Notes: generated by a model from the letters alone, not told the origin. DNA of 64,000 bases from Candidatus Fermentithermobacillaceae bacterium (GCA_012837895.1 DUQH01000010.1:29129-93128), one strand, 5' to 3'; positions 53,069 through 63,804 are shown, counted from the first letter of the stretch. Program-made: numbers and translations.

Positions 53069-55474
53069 TTAACTCACATGATTTACAGCCACATCTTGTC
53101 CTTGCTTCAAACCCTCAAGACAAGCAAAGGTCTCAAGTTCCCCGTTTCCGCCACCGGCCAGGGCCATGGTAAGCACCTGGTCCATGTGGGCTACCAGTTC
53201 AATATCTAATTCGTTCCGTACGTTGGATGGGATATCTTCCAGATCCTTCTTGTTGTCCAAAGGAAGTATCACTTTTGAAACACCTGCCCTATGGGCAGCC
53301 AGAACCTTCTCTTTGACTCCTCCCACAGGCAGGACGCGCCCTCTCAGGGTTATCTCGCCTGTCATAGCCAGGCCGTGTTTAACCGGCTTACCAGTGAGGG
53401 CAGATGCAATGGCACATGCCATGGTTATTCCTGCTGATGGCCCGTCTTTGGGTATAGCTCCTTCTGGTATGTGAACGTGTATGTCCACTGTCTCATAAAA
53501 ATCGGGTTCCAAGCCAAGGTCTGCACTCCTGGATCTCAGGTAACTCACCGCTGCTTGTGCAGATTCTTTCATTACGTCTCCCAACTGCCCGGTCAGGGTG
53601 AGTTTGCCTTTACCCTTAACAACGCTTACTTCACAGGGCATTATGTCGCCGCCAAACTCGGTTACTGCAAGGGCAAGGGAGACACCTACCTGGTCTTCCT
53701 TCTCTGTCTGCCCGTACCTGAACTTGGGGATACCCAGGTACTTGTTGACGTTCCTGGATGTAACGATAACCCGCTTCTTGTTCCCTGCAACCACATCTTT
53801 GGCAGTCTTCCTGCAGATGGTTGCGACCTGCCTTTCCAGGTTCCTCACCCCGGCTTCCCGGGTATACGACCTGACGATTTCCCTAAGCGCGTCCCTGCGT
53901 ATGGTAAGGTTTGATGGGGTGAGACCGTGTTCTTTGACCATCTTTGGAACCAGGAACTGGCTTCCAATCTCAATCTTCTCTTCTTCAGTGTATCCAGGCA
54001 GGTTTATCACTTCCATCCTGTCCAAAAGCGGCCTTGGAATCGAATGGCTTGAGTTAGCCGTAGTGATAAACATCACCTTGGATAGGTCAAACGGTACCTC
54101 AAGGTAGTGGTCTGAGAACTGGTGGTTCTGCTCAGGGTCAAGTACTTCAAGCAGGGCTGCTGCAGGATCGCCCCTGAAATCAGATGCCAGCTTATCTATC
54201 TCATCCATAAGGAATACAGGATTCTTCGAACCTGCATTTCTCAATCCCTGGATAATCCGACCCGGGAGGGCACCGATGTAGGTGCGCCTGTGGCCCCTTA
54301 TCTCAGCTTCGTCCCTCACCCCTCCAAGGGAGATCCTCACGAACCTGCGTCCCAATGCCCTGGCTATGGACTTGCCCAAGGAAGTCTTTCCCACTCCCGG
54401 GGGACCTACAAAGCACAGGATAGGCCCTTTGGGTTTACCCACCAGCTTGCGGATGGCCAGGTACTCAAGGATCCGCTCCTTGGGCTCGTCGAGCCCGTAA
54501 TGGTCCTGATCCAGGATTTTCTTGGCATGTTCAATGTCGATTGTGTCTTCGGTCAGAACATTCCACGGCAGGGAAACCAGCCACTCCAGATATGTCCTTA
54601 CAACCACGGCTTCAGCTGAGGCTTGGGGCATTTTCTCCAGGCGGGCAACTTCCCTGAGCGCCCTTTCTTTTGCGTCATCAGGAAGGCCGGCCTTCTCGAT
54701 CTTCTGCCTGAATTCCTCAGCTTCGCTTGGACCGTCGCCCCTGTCTCCCAGTTCTCTCTGGATGGCCTTCATTTGCTCCCGCAACCAGTACTCTTTCTGG
54801 CTCCTCTCAATTTGCCGGCGTACACGCAGGTTAATTCGCTTCTCCAAACCTGCAAGCTCTATCTCCCTGCTGAGGACATCGAGAACCATTTCAGCGCGTT
54901 CAATTATCGAAACTGTTTCCAGCAGTTCTTGCTTTTCAGGAATCGGGATGGGTATATGGTTTGCAACAGTATCACAGAGACGGCCTGCTTCACTGATCCC
55001 CGTAATCGAAATCAGCGTTTCAGCAGGCACGTTTCTGGTGACTCCCACATATTCCTCGTACTGCTCCATGAGGCTCTTAACCAAAATCCTATTTTCCTCG
55101 ACACCTGGACGCCGTTCATGCAAGTCTTCAACAGAAACCATGTATGCAGGTTCCAAAGCCAAGTACGAGGAAATCTCAATGCGCCTGATACCCTCCACAA
55201 CTATGCGTAGGTTACCCGACGCTGTCTTGGCAACTTCCTTGATTATTCCCAGGGTACCTACGGCGTATATATGTTCAGGCAGGGGATCTGTAATATCAGT
55301 GCTCTTCTGCGCACACATGACCAGTTCCATTCCTAAAGCCCGGGCAATCTCCACAGCCTTGACTGACTTTGGCCGTCCAACCTCAAGGGAAATGGTTATA
55401 CCCGGAAACACTAACACATTTCTTAGTGGCAAAAGCGGGTAGGACTTCCGTTCCGCGTCTCTTGCTTCACTCAT
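53069..55474 (-). CDS. lonA: Lon protease (LonA)
   Basis: An 801-residue LonA. An N-terminal substrate-binding domain ([14 protein letters not shown]), an AAA+ module with Walker A (GPPGVGKTS) and Walker B ([10 protein letters not shown]), and the Ser/Lys protease domain ([18 protein letters not shown] with catalytic Ser, [14 protein letters not shown] with catalytic Lys) are complete. It degrades misfolded and regulatory proteins in the cytosol. The ATG follows GGGAGGTGG. It ends a run of protein-quality-control genes: tig, clpP, clpX, lonB, lonA. Confidence 0.96.
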   Translation of the reverse strand: MSEARDAERKSYPLLPLRNVLVFPGITISLEVGRPKSVKAVEIARALGMELVMCAQKSTDITDPLPEHIYAVGTLGIIKEVAKTASGNLRIVVEGIRRIEISSYLALEPAYMVSVEDLHERRPGVEENRILVKSLMEQYEEYVGVTRNVPAETLISITGISEAGRLCDTVANHIPIPIPEKQELLETVSIIERAEMVLDVLSREIELAGLEKRINLRVRRQIERSQKEYWLREQMKAIQRELGDRGDGPSEAEEFRQKIEKAGLPDDAKERALREVARLEKMPQASAEAVVVRTYLEWLVSLPWNVLTEDTIDIEHAKKILDQDHYGLDEPKERILEYLAIRKLVGKPKGPILCFVGPPGVGKTSLGKSIARALGRRFVRISLGGVRDEAEIRGHRRTYIGALPGRIIQGLRNAGSKNPVFLMDEIDKLASDFRGDPAAALLEVLDPEQNHQFSDHYLEVPFDLSKVMFITTANSSHSIPRPLLDRMEVINLPGYTEEEKIEIGSQFLVPKMVKEHGLTPSNLTIRRDALREIVRSYTREAGVRNLERQVATICRKTAKDVVAGNKKRVIVTSRNVNKYLGIPKFRYGQTEKEDQVGVSLALAVTEFGGDIMPCEVSVVKGKGKLTLTGQLGDVMKESAQAAVSYLRSRSADLGLEPDFYETVDIHVHIPEGAIPKDGPSAGITMACAIASALTGKPVKHGLAMTGEITLRGRVLPVGGVKEKVLAAHRAGVSKVILPLDNKKDLEDIPSNVRNELDIELVAHMDQVLTMALAGGGNGELETFACLEGLKQGQDVAVNHVS

Positions 55475-55794
55475 GTCTGACCACCTCCCGCATTATCCTC
55501 TTCATCCAACCACATCATATTGCCCTACCAAAAGCCTGAGTGACACAGTACAAACGTATTTCTGGTATTCTCTCATATTCTCTTTACGCTAGTGGAAGTC
55601 CTTCACGAGCCCATACCAAAATTGGGAATGCCTACCAGTTTATTCGTCTGCTCCTATATTGCCCATTCTTGCACTAAACTTTCCTGTGGCCACTACAAAC
55701 GGAGTTAAAGCTTGTCCTCTACCAGGACTTTACCAATTGTTTCTGTTGCCCTAGGGATTATCTGGGATTATTGCTCAGCAGCCGGGGTTTATGT
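55475..55794. other. Intergenic stretch between lonB and lonA
   Basis: 320 bp upstream of lonA. A direct repeat TATTCTCT (twice, 2 bp apart) lies around 55567-55585, and there is a GATAAT near 55495 without a convincing -35 box. No CtsR- or CIRCE-like operator was recognised, and no coding region was seen. Confidence 0.4.
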
Positions 55795-57435
55795 TTAGCT
55801 CAAACCTGAGGCGATTGCTACGTGGGTATCGCTAAACATTAGTTCGATAGCTTCACCAAGAGAGCTTACCGGCACTACCTGGATCCTGCGGTTGACATAT
55901 CTCTCCTGCCAGTTTGCCTCGGGCACAAGTACGCGCGTAAGGCCTGCTTCTTCAGCAGCGCACAGTTTCTGCTCAACACCGCCAACTGCCCTGATTTCTC
56001 CCCGGATGGAGATCTCTCCTGTAAAAGCTGTGAGAGCCATGACAGGCTTTGCTGTGATCGCAGAGTAGACGCTCACTGCTATGGCAAGCCCGGCTGATGG
56101 ACCGTCAACAGGTGTTCCTCCTGGAAAATTAACATGCAAGTCGTAATCGTAAGGCTTAAGGCCGGTATGACAGGCAAGCGCCGTAAGCACATTATCTATG
56201 GATGATGTTACCATGCTCTTTCGCCTGTAAGTATGCCCTGATCTCCCAAGCTGCTCTTCTTCGATTACGCCTGTTACAGTTACCCGGCCCGTACCCGTAT
56301 GTTCTGCTGCAATGGCCTGACATTCCACTTCGATAACCGTTGCAATCCCAGGCCCGGCTACAGCAAGCCCCAGGGCTAAGCCGGCCACCGGCCGCTGGGG
56401 AACCTTGATTTCAGGCTTCATAGCGTGACGTCCTTGGGATACAATCCACTCCACATCCTGCAGGGTTATTGTCTGCCTATTTTCCACAGCAACCAGGCCG
56501 GCTCCCAGCTGTACCAAGTTGACCGCCTCCCTGCCGTTTTGGGCATACCGTTTGATAAGTTCCACAGCTGCTGGCTCAATCCCTACACCTGCCTTGTCAG
56601 CTGCACCCAGGGCAACCAAGCCCACCTCTTCAGGTGACAGTGCGCGGAAAAATATCTCCAAACAGCGGGAACGCAGAGCAGGAGGAATATCTTCGGGAGA
56701 ACTGGTAGTGGCGCCGACCAACCGGAAGTCAGCCGGAAGCCCATTTTGGAAAAGGTCGTGCACATATTCAGGGATGTTCGGGTTGTCCCCGGAGTAATAT
56801 GCGCTCTCAAGGAACACCCGCCTGTCTTCCAACACCTTGAGGAGCTTCTGCATTTGAACAGGGTGCAATTCACCGATCTCGTCCAAGAACAAGATCCCTC
56901 CGTGGGCACGTGATACAGCCCCGGGCTTAGGCTGGGGAACGCCGGCAATCCCGAGCGCTCCTGCCCCCTGGTAGATAGGGTCGTGAACTGAACCTATCAA
57001 AGGATCTGCGATGCCCCTCTCATCAAACCTCACTATGGTTGCATCTACTTCAACCATTCTGGCATCGTGTTTGAAGGGGGACACAGGATTTTTCTTAGCT
57101 TCTTCAAGCACCAGCCGCGCTGCAGCCGTCTTTCCCACTCCAGGAGGACCGTACAATATCACATGTTGGGGGTTGGGGCCGCAAAGCGCAGCCCGGAGAG
57201 CCTTTATTCCGTCTGCCTGGCCTATCACCTCATCTAAAGTCCGCGGCCGGGTTCTTTCAGTCAAAGGCTCACTGAGCCTGATTTGCCTTAGCTGCCTTAG
57301 CCGTTCCAGTTCCTTCCGAGATTCCTTCCCAAAGACTACTTTCTGGCTTTCCTGTGATTTCAGGAGATTCCAGAAGTAGAGCCCCATGACTATTGTGAGA
57401 AGCAGTTGAAGATATATTAGAATACCTGCATCCAT
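55795..57435 (-). CDS. lonB: ATP-dependent protease LonB
   Basis: A 546-residue LonB of the Bacillus type. It begins with one transmembrane helix (ILIYLQLLLTIVMGLYFWNLL), then an AAA+ domain with Walker A ([13 protein letters not shown]) and Walker B (GGILFLDEIGEL), and a C-terminal Lon protease domain (VDGPSAGLAIA with the Ser; GGVEQKLCAAEEAG with the Lys). In B. subtilis LonB is under sporulation sigma-F control and acts in the forespore. It lies between clpX and lonA. Confidence 0.92.
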   Translation of the reverse strand: MDAGILIYLQLLLTIVMGLYFWNLLKSQESQKVVFGKESRKELERLRQLRQIRLSEPLTERTRPRTLDEVIGQADGIKALRAALCGPNPQHVILYGPPGVGKTAAARLVLEEAKKNPVSPFKHDARMVEVDATIVRFDERGIADPLIGSVHDPIYQGAGALGIAGVPQPKPGAVSRAHGGILFLDEIGELHPVQMQKLLKVLEDRRVFLESAYYSGDNPNIPEYVHDLFQNGLPADFRLVGATTSSPEDIPPALRSRCLEIFFRALSPEEVGLVALGAADKAGVGIEPAAVELIKRYAQNGREAVNLVQLGAGLVAVENRQTITLQDVEWIVSQGRHAMKPEIKVPQRPVAGLALGLAVAGPGIATVIEVECQAIAAEHTGTGRVTVTGVIEEEQLGRSGHTYRRKSMVTSSIDNVLTALACHTGLKPYDYDLHVNFPGGTPVDGPSAGLAIAVSVYSAITAKPVMALTAFTGEISIRGEIRAVGGVEQKLCAAEEAGLTRVLVPEANWQERYVNRRIQVVPVSSLGEAIELMFSDTHVAIASGLS

Positions 57436-57576
57436 ATTGCGCCCCTGCTACTTAACGGTTTGTTTACGGCATTAGTATAGCCACGACACGCTAACAAGAT
57501 GTAGCAAACTGCAAATATACAGGGGGCAACCCGCTGAGAACACAGTGAGTGAGAAAAGGAAGGTTGGAGGATAAAA

Positions 57577-57611
57577 TAACCCCGGCAGCTCCAGAGAGGA
57601 TACCGGGGTTA
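57577..57611 (-). terminator. Intrinsic terminator of clpX
   Basis: Perfect 9-bp stem TAACCCCGG/CCGGGGTTA with a 17-nt loop, followed on the minus strand by TTTTATCC. Confidence 0.8.
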
Positions 57612-57639
57612 GAATATGTTTTGGGCCTTATGTGAGATC

Positions 57640-58902
57640 TTAGGCGGTCTCTTCCTTTGGCCTTGACTTCCTGTCTGCAGTAACGAGCACCGGCGAAGCC
57701 TTGGATAAGACCACATCCCGTGTGATCACGCACTTCGTGATTTCAGGGCGGGAGGGCAGGTCGTACATGATTTCAAGCATTGTGTCTTCAATCACTGCTC
57801 TAAGTCCCCTGGCGCCGGTAGTTCTACGGCTGGCTTCCTGGGCTATTGCCCTGATTGCTTCTTCTTCAAACTCCAGGCGTACACCGTCCATCATGAACAT
57901 CTTCTGGTACTGCTTAACTAAAGCATTCTTAGGCTCAACGAGTATCCTCACAAGATCATCATCGCTTAGGGCATCCAATGTGACTATGATAGGAACCCTG
58001 CCTACAAACTCAGGAATCAGGCCATACTTAAGCAAATCCTGAGGCTCAATCTGCGCCAGGATCTCGCCTATGGAAGTATCCCTGCGGGATCTGGGCTCAG
58101 ACATGAACCCCATGGTTTTCTGGCCTATCCGGTTCTGTATGATCTTGTCTATCCCTTCAAACGCGCCCCCGCAGATAAACAAGATGTTTGTTGTATCCAG
58201 CTGGATGAACTCCTGGTGAGGATGCTTCCTGCCACCCAAAGGAGGCACGTTTGCTATGATACCCTCAAGGATCTTCAAGAGGGCCTGCTGAACACCTTCC
58301 CCGGAAACATCCCGGGTTATTGATGGGTTCTCAGACTTCCGTGCAATCTTATCTATCTCATCGATGTAGATGATGCCCCGCTCAGCCTTTTCAATGTCAT
58401 AATCTGCCGCTTGAACCAGGCGCAACAGGATGTTCTCTACATCTTCACCGACATACCCCGCTTCAGTAAGCGTAGTGGCATCGGCGATGGCGAAGGGAAC
58501 GTTCAGGAACTTGGCCAAAGACTGGGCCAGATACGTCTTCCCACAACCTGTAGGGCCTAACATCACTATGTTGGCCTTCTGGATCTCAACGTCGTCGCCA
58601 TCGCTCTTGAACTTGCTTGTGCGCTTGTAATGGTTGTAAACAGCCACTGACAGCATCTTCTTAGCTCTCTCTTGACCAATTACATATTGGTCAAGAAAAG
58701 CTTTGATCTCTTTGGGCTTGGGAAGGTCTTGCAAATCGTGTTCAGCTTCTTCGTTCAGTTCCTCTGCAATGATTTCGTTGCACAGGTCAATACACTCGTT
58801 GCAGATATACACACCCGGGCCGGCGATAAGCCGGTTCACCTGGTCTTGGTACTTGCCGCAAAACGAGCACTTCAAACCCTTATGCTCCTCGAATTTGGAC
58901 AT
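57640..58902 (-). CDS. clpX: ClpX ATPase
   Basis: A 420-residue ClpX: N-terminal C4 zinc domain ([30 protein letters not shown]), Walker A ([11 protein letters not shown]), pore loop GYVGED, Walker B ([10 protein letters not shown]) and sensor 2 ([10 protein letters not shown]). It unfolds substrates for the ClpP peptidase encoded immediately upstream. A 15-bp gap separates it from clpP. Confidence 0.97.
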   Translation of the reverse strand: MSKFEEHKGLKCSFCGKYQDQVNRLIAGPGVYICNECIDLCNEIIAEELNEEAEHDLQDLPKPKEIKAFLDQYVIGQERAKKMLSVAVYNHYKRTSKFKSDGDDVEIQKANIVMLGPTGCGKTYLAQSLAKFLNVPFAIADATTLTEAGYVGEDVENILLRLVQAADYDIEKAERGIIYIDEIDKIARKSENPSITRDVSGEGVQQALLKILEGIIANVPPLGGRKHPHQEFIQLDTTNILFICGGAFEGIDKIIQNRIGQKTMGFMSEPRSRRDTSIGEILAQIEPQDLLKYGLIPEFVGRVPIIVTLDALSDDDLVRILVEPKNALVKQYQKMFMMDGVRLEFEEEAIRAIAQEASRRTTGARGLRAVIEDTMLEIMYDLPSRPEITKCVITRDVVLSKASPVLVTADRKSRPKEETA

Positions 58903-58917
58903 CCTTTCACCCCAATG

Positions 58918-59517
58918 TTACCTAGCCGACTTGGTACCAGGTACTAGGATCTCGTCAACTAGGCCGTAAGCTTTGGACTCTTCTGCGTCCATCCAATAAT
59001 CCCTTTCAGTGTCTCGTTCGATCTTTTCAAGAGGCTGACCTGTATGTTTGGCCAGCAGTTTATTGATTCGCTCCTTGGTCCTGAGGATCTCCTTTGCCAT
59101 TATCTGGACTTCGGTTGCCTGCCCTTGCACCCCGCCCAGGGGCTGGTGAATGAGGGTTTTGGAATTAGGCAAGCAGAACCTGCGCCCGGGAGTTCCCCCG
59201 GCCAGAATTACCGCTGCTATGCTGGCAGCCAACCCCACACATATTGTGGATACCGGAGGCTTAATATGCTGAATCGTGTCGTAAATGGCTAATCCTGCGG
59301 TGACTGATCCTCCCGGAGAATTTATATATATCGACACTTCCTTATCAGGGTCTTCTGCCTGCAAGAACAATAACTGGGCTACAACCAGGTTAGCCATTTG
59401 ATCGTCAACAGGAGTCCCGACGAATACTATTCTATCCTTAAGGAGCCGCGAGTATATATCGTAAGCTCTCTCGCCGCGTCCGGTCTGCTCAACAACCATA
59501 GGTACCAGATAACTCAC
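58918..59517 (-). CDS. clpP: ClpP peptidase
   Basis: A 199-residue ClpP. Catalytic Ser in [15 protein letters not shown] (where many ClpPs have GMAASMGA), His in TLIHQPLGG and Asp in [13 protein letters not shown]. The start is the GTG at 59517 ([20 protein letters not shown]), preceded by GGGGGTG; the frame extends to 59532. It forms the two-ring peptidase that works with ClpX. Confidence 0.96.
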   Translation of the reverse strand: MSYLVPMVVEQTGRGERAYDIYSRLLKDRIVFVGTPVDDQMANLVVAQLLFLQAEDPDKEVSIYINSPGGSVTAGLAIYDTIQHIKPPVSTICVGLAASIAAVILAGGTPGRRFCLPNSKTLIHQPLGGVQGQATEVQIMAKEILRTKERINKLLAKHTGQPLEKIERDTERDYWMDAEESKAYGLVDEILVPGTKSAR

Positions 59518-59589
59518 ATGTTGCACCCCCACATCATATGATTTCCCAATGAAATTCCGGCTAGCACGTTTTTAGAAATTTCAAATACT

Positions 59590-59598
59590 ATTATACCA
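59590..59598 (-). promoter_or_regulatory. Extended -10 promoter of clpP
   Basis: TGGTATAAT on the minus strand: TATAAT with the TG extension, about 70 bp upstream of clpP. No good -35 box is present. Confidence 0.5.
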
Positions 59599-59697
59599 TT
59601 ACCTGCATGATATTGACTGCCTGCAATACTTGTCTGCCGCCACCAGCAATGCGAAGACTATCCTATATATGCTTCAACTGTATGCTTCAACCTGGGA

Positions 59698-61194
59698 TTA
59701 TTCAGGTTCACCGGCTTCAGCCTGAGTTTCCGGCGCCTCTTCCCCAGGTTCAGCTTCCTGACCGGTAGTATCCCCGGCAGTTCCGGCTGTAGTTTCGCCA
59801 CCAGATGCTGATTCATCAGATTCTGGTTCTTCAGCTCCTGCCACAGATTCCGCCTTAGCTTCTATGTTTTCGGAATCGTCGCCGTTTTCCTGCTCTTCTA
59901 CCGGAGGCAACGGGGTTCCCGCATTAACCGCGGCCTTCGACGCAATCAAGTTCAGGGCTTCAATACGCCTGAGCTGGCTGCGTATGTCATCAAGTGCCCC
60001 TCTGATTTCCAACGTTGTCTTGACTGCTTTCGGATCCTGGTTCATTTCAGCAGCTAATCCTTCTACTACCTTGTCAACTGACTCCTCAGGCACTGGCACT
60101 TCTTCCTTTTCAGCCACAGCATCGAGTACCAGTTCGCGCCTTACATCCTGTTCAGCTTGCTTCAAGAATTCAGCCTGCAGCTCATCCAATGAGACCTGGT
60201 TTAGCGTCAAGTAGTTCTCAAGGTTCATCCCTGAATCTGCAAGCCTGTTCATAAACCGCTCCATAAGAGTTCTGGCCCGCCCACTTATCATGACCTCAGG
60301 AATCTCTACCTGAGTAGCCTCGAACAGTTCTTCTTCTACCTTTTCAGAATGCTGTTCACGAGCCATTCTCAGCCGCACTTCCATGAGCTGTTCCTTTATG
60401 TCTTTGCGAAGTTCCTCTGCCGAAGCTTTGCCTACATTGTTGGCTATTTCTTCAATATCTTCAGGAAGGTGTTTTTCGTACACTTCCTTGACTTCCACCT
60501 CAAACTCAACGGTCAAAGCCTCCTCATCCTCCCTGGGAGGATAAGTAGCCGTGAACCGCTTTACCTCGCCTTTGTTCAAACCAACCAGGGCCTCTCCAAG
60601 ACCCGGGATGAAATTATACTCACGGCCTACTTCCATGCAGTTGAGGTCCTGATCAAATTCCATCTTGGACGTTTCAAGCGACTTCACATGGCAGGTTGCA
60701 TAGTTGCCCTGTTCCAGGGGCTTCTCGTCTTCCATAGGCCTTAATTCTGCCATACGCTGCCTCAACATCTCTACTTGCTCGTCAACATCCTCCTCTGATA
60801 CCGTTGGAGTTTCGAACGGGACGGAGATAGAATTGTAGTCCCCGAGTTCTACTTCAGGCTTTACGTAGACAACTGCCCTAAACCGGAGAGGCTCACCTTC
60901 AACAAAATGAATGTCGGAAAACTCAGGATCACCGACGGGACTGATGCCTGTTTCCTCCACTGCCTTGATGTACTCCTGCGGCAGGGCCTGTTGAACAGCC
61001 TCGTCAAAAAGCTCAGCCCCGTAGTACCGTTGCACCAAGCTCCGTGGAGCTTTTCCCCGGCGGAAACCAGGGATGGTCACCTGGCGGACTATCTTCCGGT
61101 ATGCACTTCTCAGGGCTTCATCAACTACTTTACTGGGACATTCGACGTCAAGCGCGACTTTGGATCCTTCAAGTCTCTCTGTAGTAACCTTCAC
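59698..61194 (-). CDS. tig: Trigger factor with long acidic tail
   Basis: A 498-residue trigger factor. The ribosome-binding domain has the signature GFRRGKAP; an FKBP-like PPIase domain lies around 150-235 (EQGNYATCHV... FIPGLGEALVGLNKGE); the helical chaperone domain follows. The last ~70 residues are almost entirely Glu, Ala, Gly, Thr and Asp, a low-complexity acidic extension beyond the usual end. The start is the GTG at 61194, after AAGGAGG. It nascent-chain chaperones proteins at the ribosome exit. Confidence 0.95.
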   Translation of the reverse strand: MKVTTERLEGSKVALDVECPSKVVDEALRSAYRKIVRQVTIPGFRRGKAPRSLVQRYYGAELFDEAVQQALPQEYIKAVEETGISPVGDPEFSDIHFVEGEPLRFRAVVYVKPEVELGDYNSISVPFETPTVSEEDVDEQVEMLRQRMAELRPMEDEKPLEQGNYATCHVKSLETSKMEFDQDLNCMEVGREYNFIPGLGEALVGLNKGEVKRFTATYPPREDEEALTVEFEVEVKEVYEKHLPEDIEEIANNVGKASAEELRKDIKEQLMEVRLRMAREQHSEKVEEELFEATQVEIPEVMISGRARTLMERFMNRLADSGMNLENYLTLNQVSLDELQAEFLKQAEQDVRRELVLDAVAEKEEVPVPEESVDKVVEGLAAEMNQDPKAVKTTLEIRGALDDIRSQLRRIEALNLIASKAAVNAGTPLPPVEEQENGDDSENIEAKAESVAGAEEPESDESASGGETTAGTAGDTTGQEAEPGEEAPETQAEAGEPE

Positions 61195-61230
61195 AGTCTG
61201 GTCCTCCTTACACCGTAACGGGATGAACAC

Positions 61231-62852
61231 ATCTCTTCATTATCCTCGAATCTAGTCCAAAACATCAGCTAGACGCAAGTGTTCTACAAGCTTAAGTATT
61301 TTACCAGAAAAGCCTAACGCAAGAAATACCATAACCCGCCACCGATTCCAGATACCAATTCTAAGGGATTTGAGTTTGGTGGGCAAATAGCTAAGAATTG
61401 GCCAGATCGGCTTCCTGTCGGCCGGCGGTGGCCTGGAATTTGCAAGTTGTAAGGTGCACCTGGTCTCGATTTGACCGGCCGATAGCCATACCTGGGTTGA
61501 AATTGGCCGCTCATCCTGTCGACCTGGTCAAAGCTTGACCATGTCCGCCTACAGGAAGGCACATAGTGGTTCCGACTTGACCAACTCGGAGCTTGAATGG
61601 TCAGAAATCTACCACTACGCGCCGGAAACTGGTTCGGAATTGACCGGTTCCGATTACTGGAGGCTCAGGCTGGTCTCAAATTAGCCAATATCGAGCCCGA
61701 TCTGGCTTTGGATTGGCCACTTCCAACCGAAACCTGGTTCACAGTTGACCGATGGAGCCCTCAGCCTCAACGGCAATGGTTTGGAATTGTCCAGTCCGGC
61801 TGGAGACCTGGTCCGGAATTGACCACTTCCAAAGCAAACCTGGTTCACTGTTGACCAATGCTGCCGCGAGGTGTACCGGCAGTGGTCTGGAGTTGTTCAG
61901 TCAGGCTCAAGAGATGGTCTGAAAGTGGCCACTTCCAACCCAAACCCGGTTTAGAATCCATTCTTGACATTTTTCGCCTTTAAGGAAAAGCAGCAAGTGA
62001 TATGATGTATCGGCCCGTCAATAATGGCCATAGTCATCTGTTTCTTCTCGCCATGAGAAGGAATATGGACCCACTTGCTAAACTGAACGCAGTTCACCTG
62101 GTGTTCTGTTTCCAAGAAGCTCTCAAAGCTTTCTTATCATGATCCTGAGTTCTTTCTGGGCACGATAAGAACGTTATAGCTCTTTGAACCACCATGGTTT
62201 ACATGAGCTTTATGTCGTGTATGTTACCTTGTCGTCATACAACAACTCTGTAGATTAACAAATGATGGGGGTCAAAACACCCGGATCCTTGCAATCACTC
62301 ATGCAGCTTACGAGGTTTCTATGGTCCATTCTCCGAGTCTCGCCCAATTCCGAGCTCCTCCAATAATCGAACCAAAGGATATAGAGGATCCAAAAAGGAT
62401 AAAAGAGACCATATCTTTCTTGTAGCTTTGCAACCACGATCTTATAGGAAAGCTACCTTCAGAAATCATGATGAATAAGTCGTAACCCCAGGAACAGCAA
62501 ACAGGGTCCCTAAGTGTTGTGTTAGGACCAAGAACGGTACAGGAGGAACACCCGTAAACAAGGTTTCAGTAGAAACCATCACCAAAACATCGTTGATACA
62601 ACCTCAAGTATTGACCATCGTGAAACGCTCGAATGGTTCTTCGAGCAAACAATATGGTTCTTGAGTGGGACACATCAAGGTTTCACAGGAAAGGTTTTCA
62701 AAGCCAGACTGACGACATCTTTGGGAAGGGGAGGTTAGGAATTTGTGAGCATGAGTCACACGGAGATATTCAGTCGTCCGTCTTGCCAACACGAGCTGAA
62801 CATAATCCAGCGCATAAAGCTCGCCAGTCATGGGATCCTTCCATTTTTCCGC
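61231..62852. other. Accessory region without recognisable genes
   Basis: A 1.6-kb stretch between tig and the small acidic ORF. Its first part holds the phased repeat array; from about 61963 to 62850 I see no credible gene. Short ORFs at 62255-62437 and 62604-62831 (minus) have no family features. An inverted repeat TTCTTATC/GATAAGAA spans about 62132-62175. It may hold decayed coding sequence. Confidence 0.5.
61387..61962 (+). repeat. Array of ~17 helically phased 17-bp dyad elements
   Basis: Degenerate copies of CTGGTYYGGAATTGACC start at about 61387, 61428, 61460, 61492, 61524, 61566, 61597, 61629, 61670, 61702, 61734, 61776, 61808, 61840, 61882, 61914 and 61946. Intervals are 31-32 or 41-42 bp throughout. 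The copy at 61526-61540 is a near-perfect inverted repeat (GGTCAA-N3-TTGACC). The linker ACTTCCAANCNNAAAC recurs at 61719, 61825 and 61931 (106-bp spacing), revealing a higher-order unit of three elements (about 105 bp). The first two copies are weak. No reading frame runs through it, because the unit length is not a multiple of three and the copies contain stops. Confidence 0.85.
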
Positions 62853-63203
62853 CTATTCAGAGGTTATTTGTACTCCTCCAGTTTCCAAAACATCGACCCG
62901 GTATCCAAAAACGTCTAATATGTGAACTGGGATCTCTTTGCCATCTTCTAATTCTGCTTCGCTCATAAGGCCAGCTTGCTGCAAAACCTCGAACATGAAG
63001 GTCTTATCCACTGTTGGCCAGTTATCAGACAATGGCTCTATAATGGGTTCTATTATTGGTACAATGGTGTTCATCAACAGATCATATTGCTCTATCCCAC
63101 AGCTAACCTCACGCCAATCTCCTTCATCCTCAAGTACGAAAACCAAATTATCGTCATTGTCTGTTTCAAGGTAATAGCAAGGGCAAGTTATGTCGACCTG
63201 CAT
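62853..63203 (-). CDS. Small, very acidic hypothetical protein
   Basis: About 116 residues, not assigned to a family. Asp plus Glu outnumber Lys plus Arg several-fold, giving a strongly negative charge. It opens with MQVDITCPCYYLETDNDDNLVFVLEDEGDW. The ATG at 63203 follows GAGAGGAT; a GTG at 63221 lacks a site. It lies between the repeat array and the nuclease-like gene, on the same strand as the latter. Acidic DNA-mimic or anti-nuclease proteins would look like this, but that is speculation. Confidence 0.6.
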   Translation of the reverse strand: MQVDITCPCYYLETDNDDNLVFVLEDEGDWREVSCGIEQYDLLMNTIVPIIEPIIEPLSDNWPTVDKTFMFEVLQQAGLMSEAELEDGKEIPVHILDVFGYRVDVLETGGVQITSE

Positions 63204-63333
63204 GTTTATTGATCCTCTCACTTGTCAATCTACTAGGAGCTACTTGCTATCGGCCAATGATATTGTCACCCTGGAGAGTGCAGATAGAGAAAATGCCACT
63301 ATGAGAGGAGAGCATCGTGTCGCGAGCTGCCGG

Positions 63334-63804
63334 CTACATCAACGCCTCTTCTATCAGATGAAAGCTGTTCTTGTAGCGATCGAACCGCGGACTAGGAACA
63401 ACCGCTCCAGTTGCTCGTAAGTTACTTAAGTTAACGGAATACTTCCCCTTGTTCTTACCTTTCTTGTTCTGGCTGGCTATAGATATCAGATCCAATGAGG
63501 GAATCTCCCAGTAAGCGTCGATGTGTTCGGAGTAGAAAATGAAGTAATAATTGGGCCGGGGATTGGGAACTTCCATGCCGGCAAAGCGCCCTGCGTTTCT
63601 AGGGCTGCAATCTTTGGAACGGGCTTTGACTTGAATATCGAGATAGCGAAGCTCCCCGTTATTTTCGCGCCGTACGATGCAATCAATGCCCTTATCATCC
63701 ACAAGGGTCTGGTAGACATCAAAGCCCCGCCTAAGAAGCTCAGCAATAGCCACATATTCCTGGCGTTTGCCAAATGAAGCACTACTCCAGAATCTACGCG
63801 CCAT
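63334..63804 (-). CDS. PD-(D/E)XK nuclease-like protein (DUF4365/Hjc-like)
   Basis: A 156-residue protein with the core of PD-(D/E)XK nucleases: an early helix with Glu (RQEYVAIAELLRRGFDVYQT), Asp in DDKGIDCIVRR and the Q-x-K form of the motif in LDIQVKARSK, followed by YYFIFYSE and YWEIPSLDLISIA. Holliday-junction resolvases and DUF4365-type proteins share this pattern; a role in DNA cleavage, repair or defence is inferred. The ATG follows GGAAGGAGGGG. It lies between the acidic small ORF and tRNA-Leu. Confidence 0.72.
   Translation of the reverse strand: MARRFWSSASFGKRQEYVAIAELLRRGFDVYQTLVDDKGIDCIVRRENNGELRYLDIQVKARSKDCSPRNAGRFAGMEVPNPRPNYYFIFYSEHIDAYWEIPSLDLISIASQNKKGKNKGKYSVNLSNLRATGAVVPSPRFDRYKNSFHLIEEALM

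Noticed and set aside
61362..61376. Possible attachment-site duplicate of the tRNA-Leu 3' end (GGGATTTGA)
   Set aside because: Only about nine bases match 63958-63966 and the match does not extend to the tRNA terminus; chance is as likely, and no integrase gene was found.
61597..61854. Plus-strand open frame of 85 codons inside the phased array
   Set aside because: It lies entirely within repeats whose unit (about 105-106 bp) does not preserve frame, has no ribosome-binding site, and resembles no family.
61387..61962. CRISPR array
   Set aside because: Repeats are only 17 bp and diverge from each other, the linkers themselves recur, and spacing alternates between 32 and 42 bp. No cas genes are in the window.
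62255..62831. Two short minus-strand frames (62255-62437 and 62604-62831)
   Set aside because: No ribosome-binding site of note, no domain features, and atypical composition; they may be decayed sequence but cannot be called genes.
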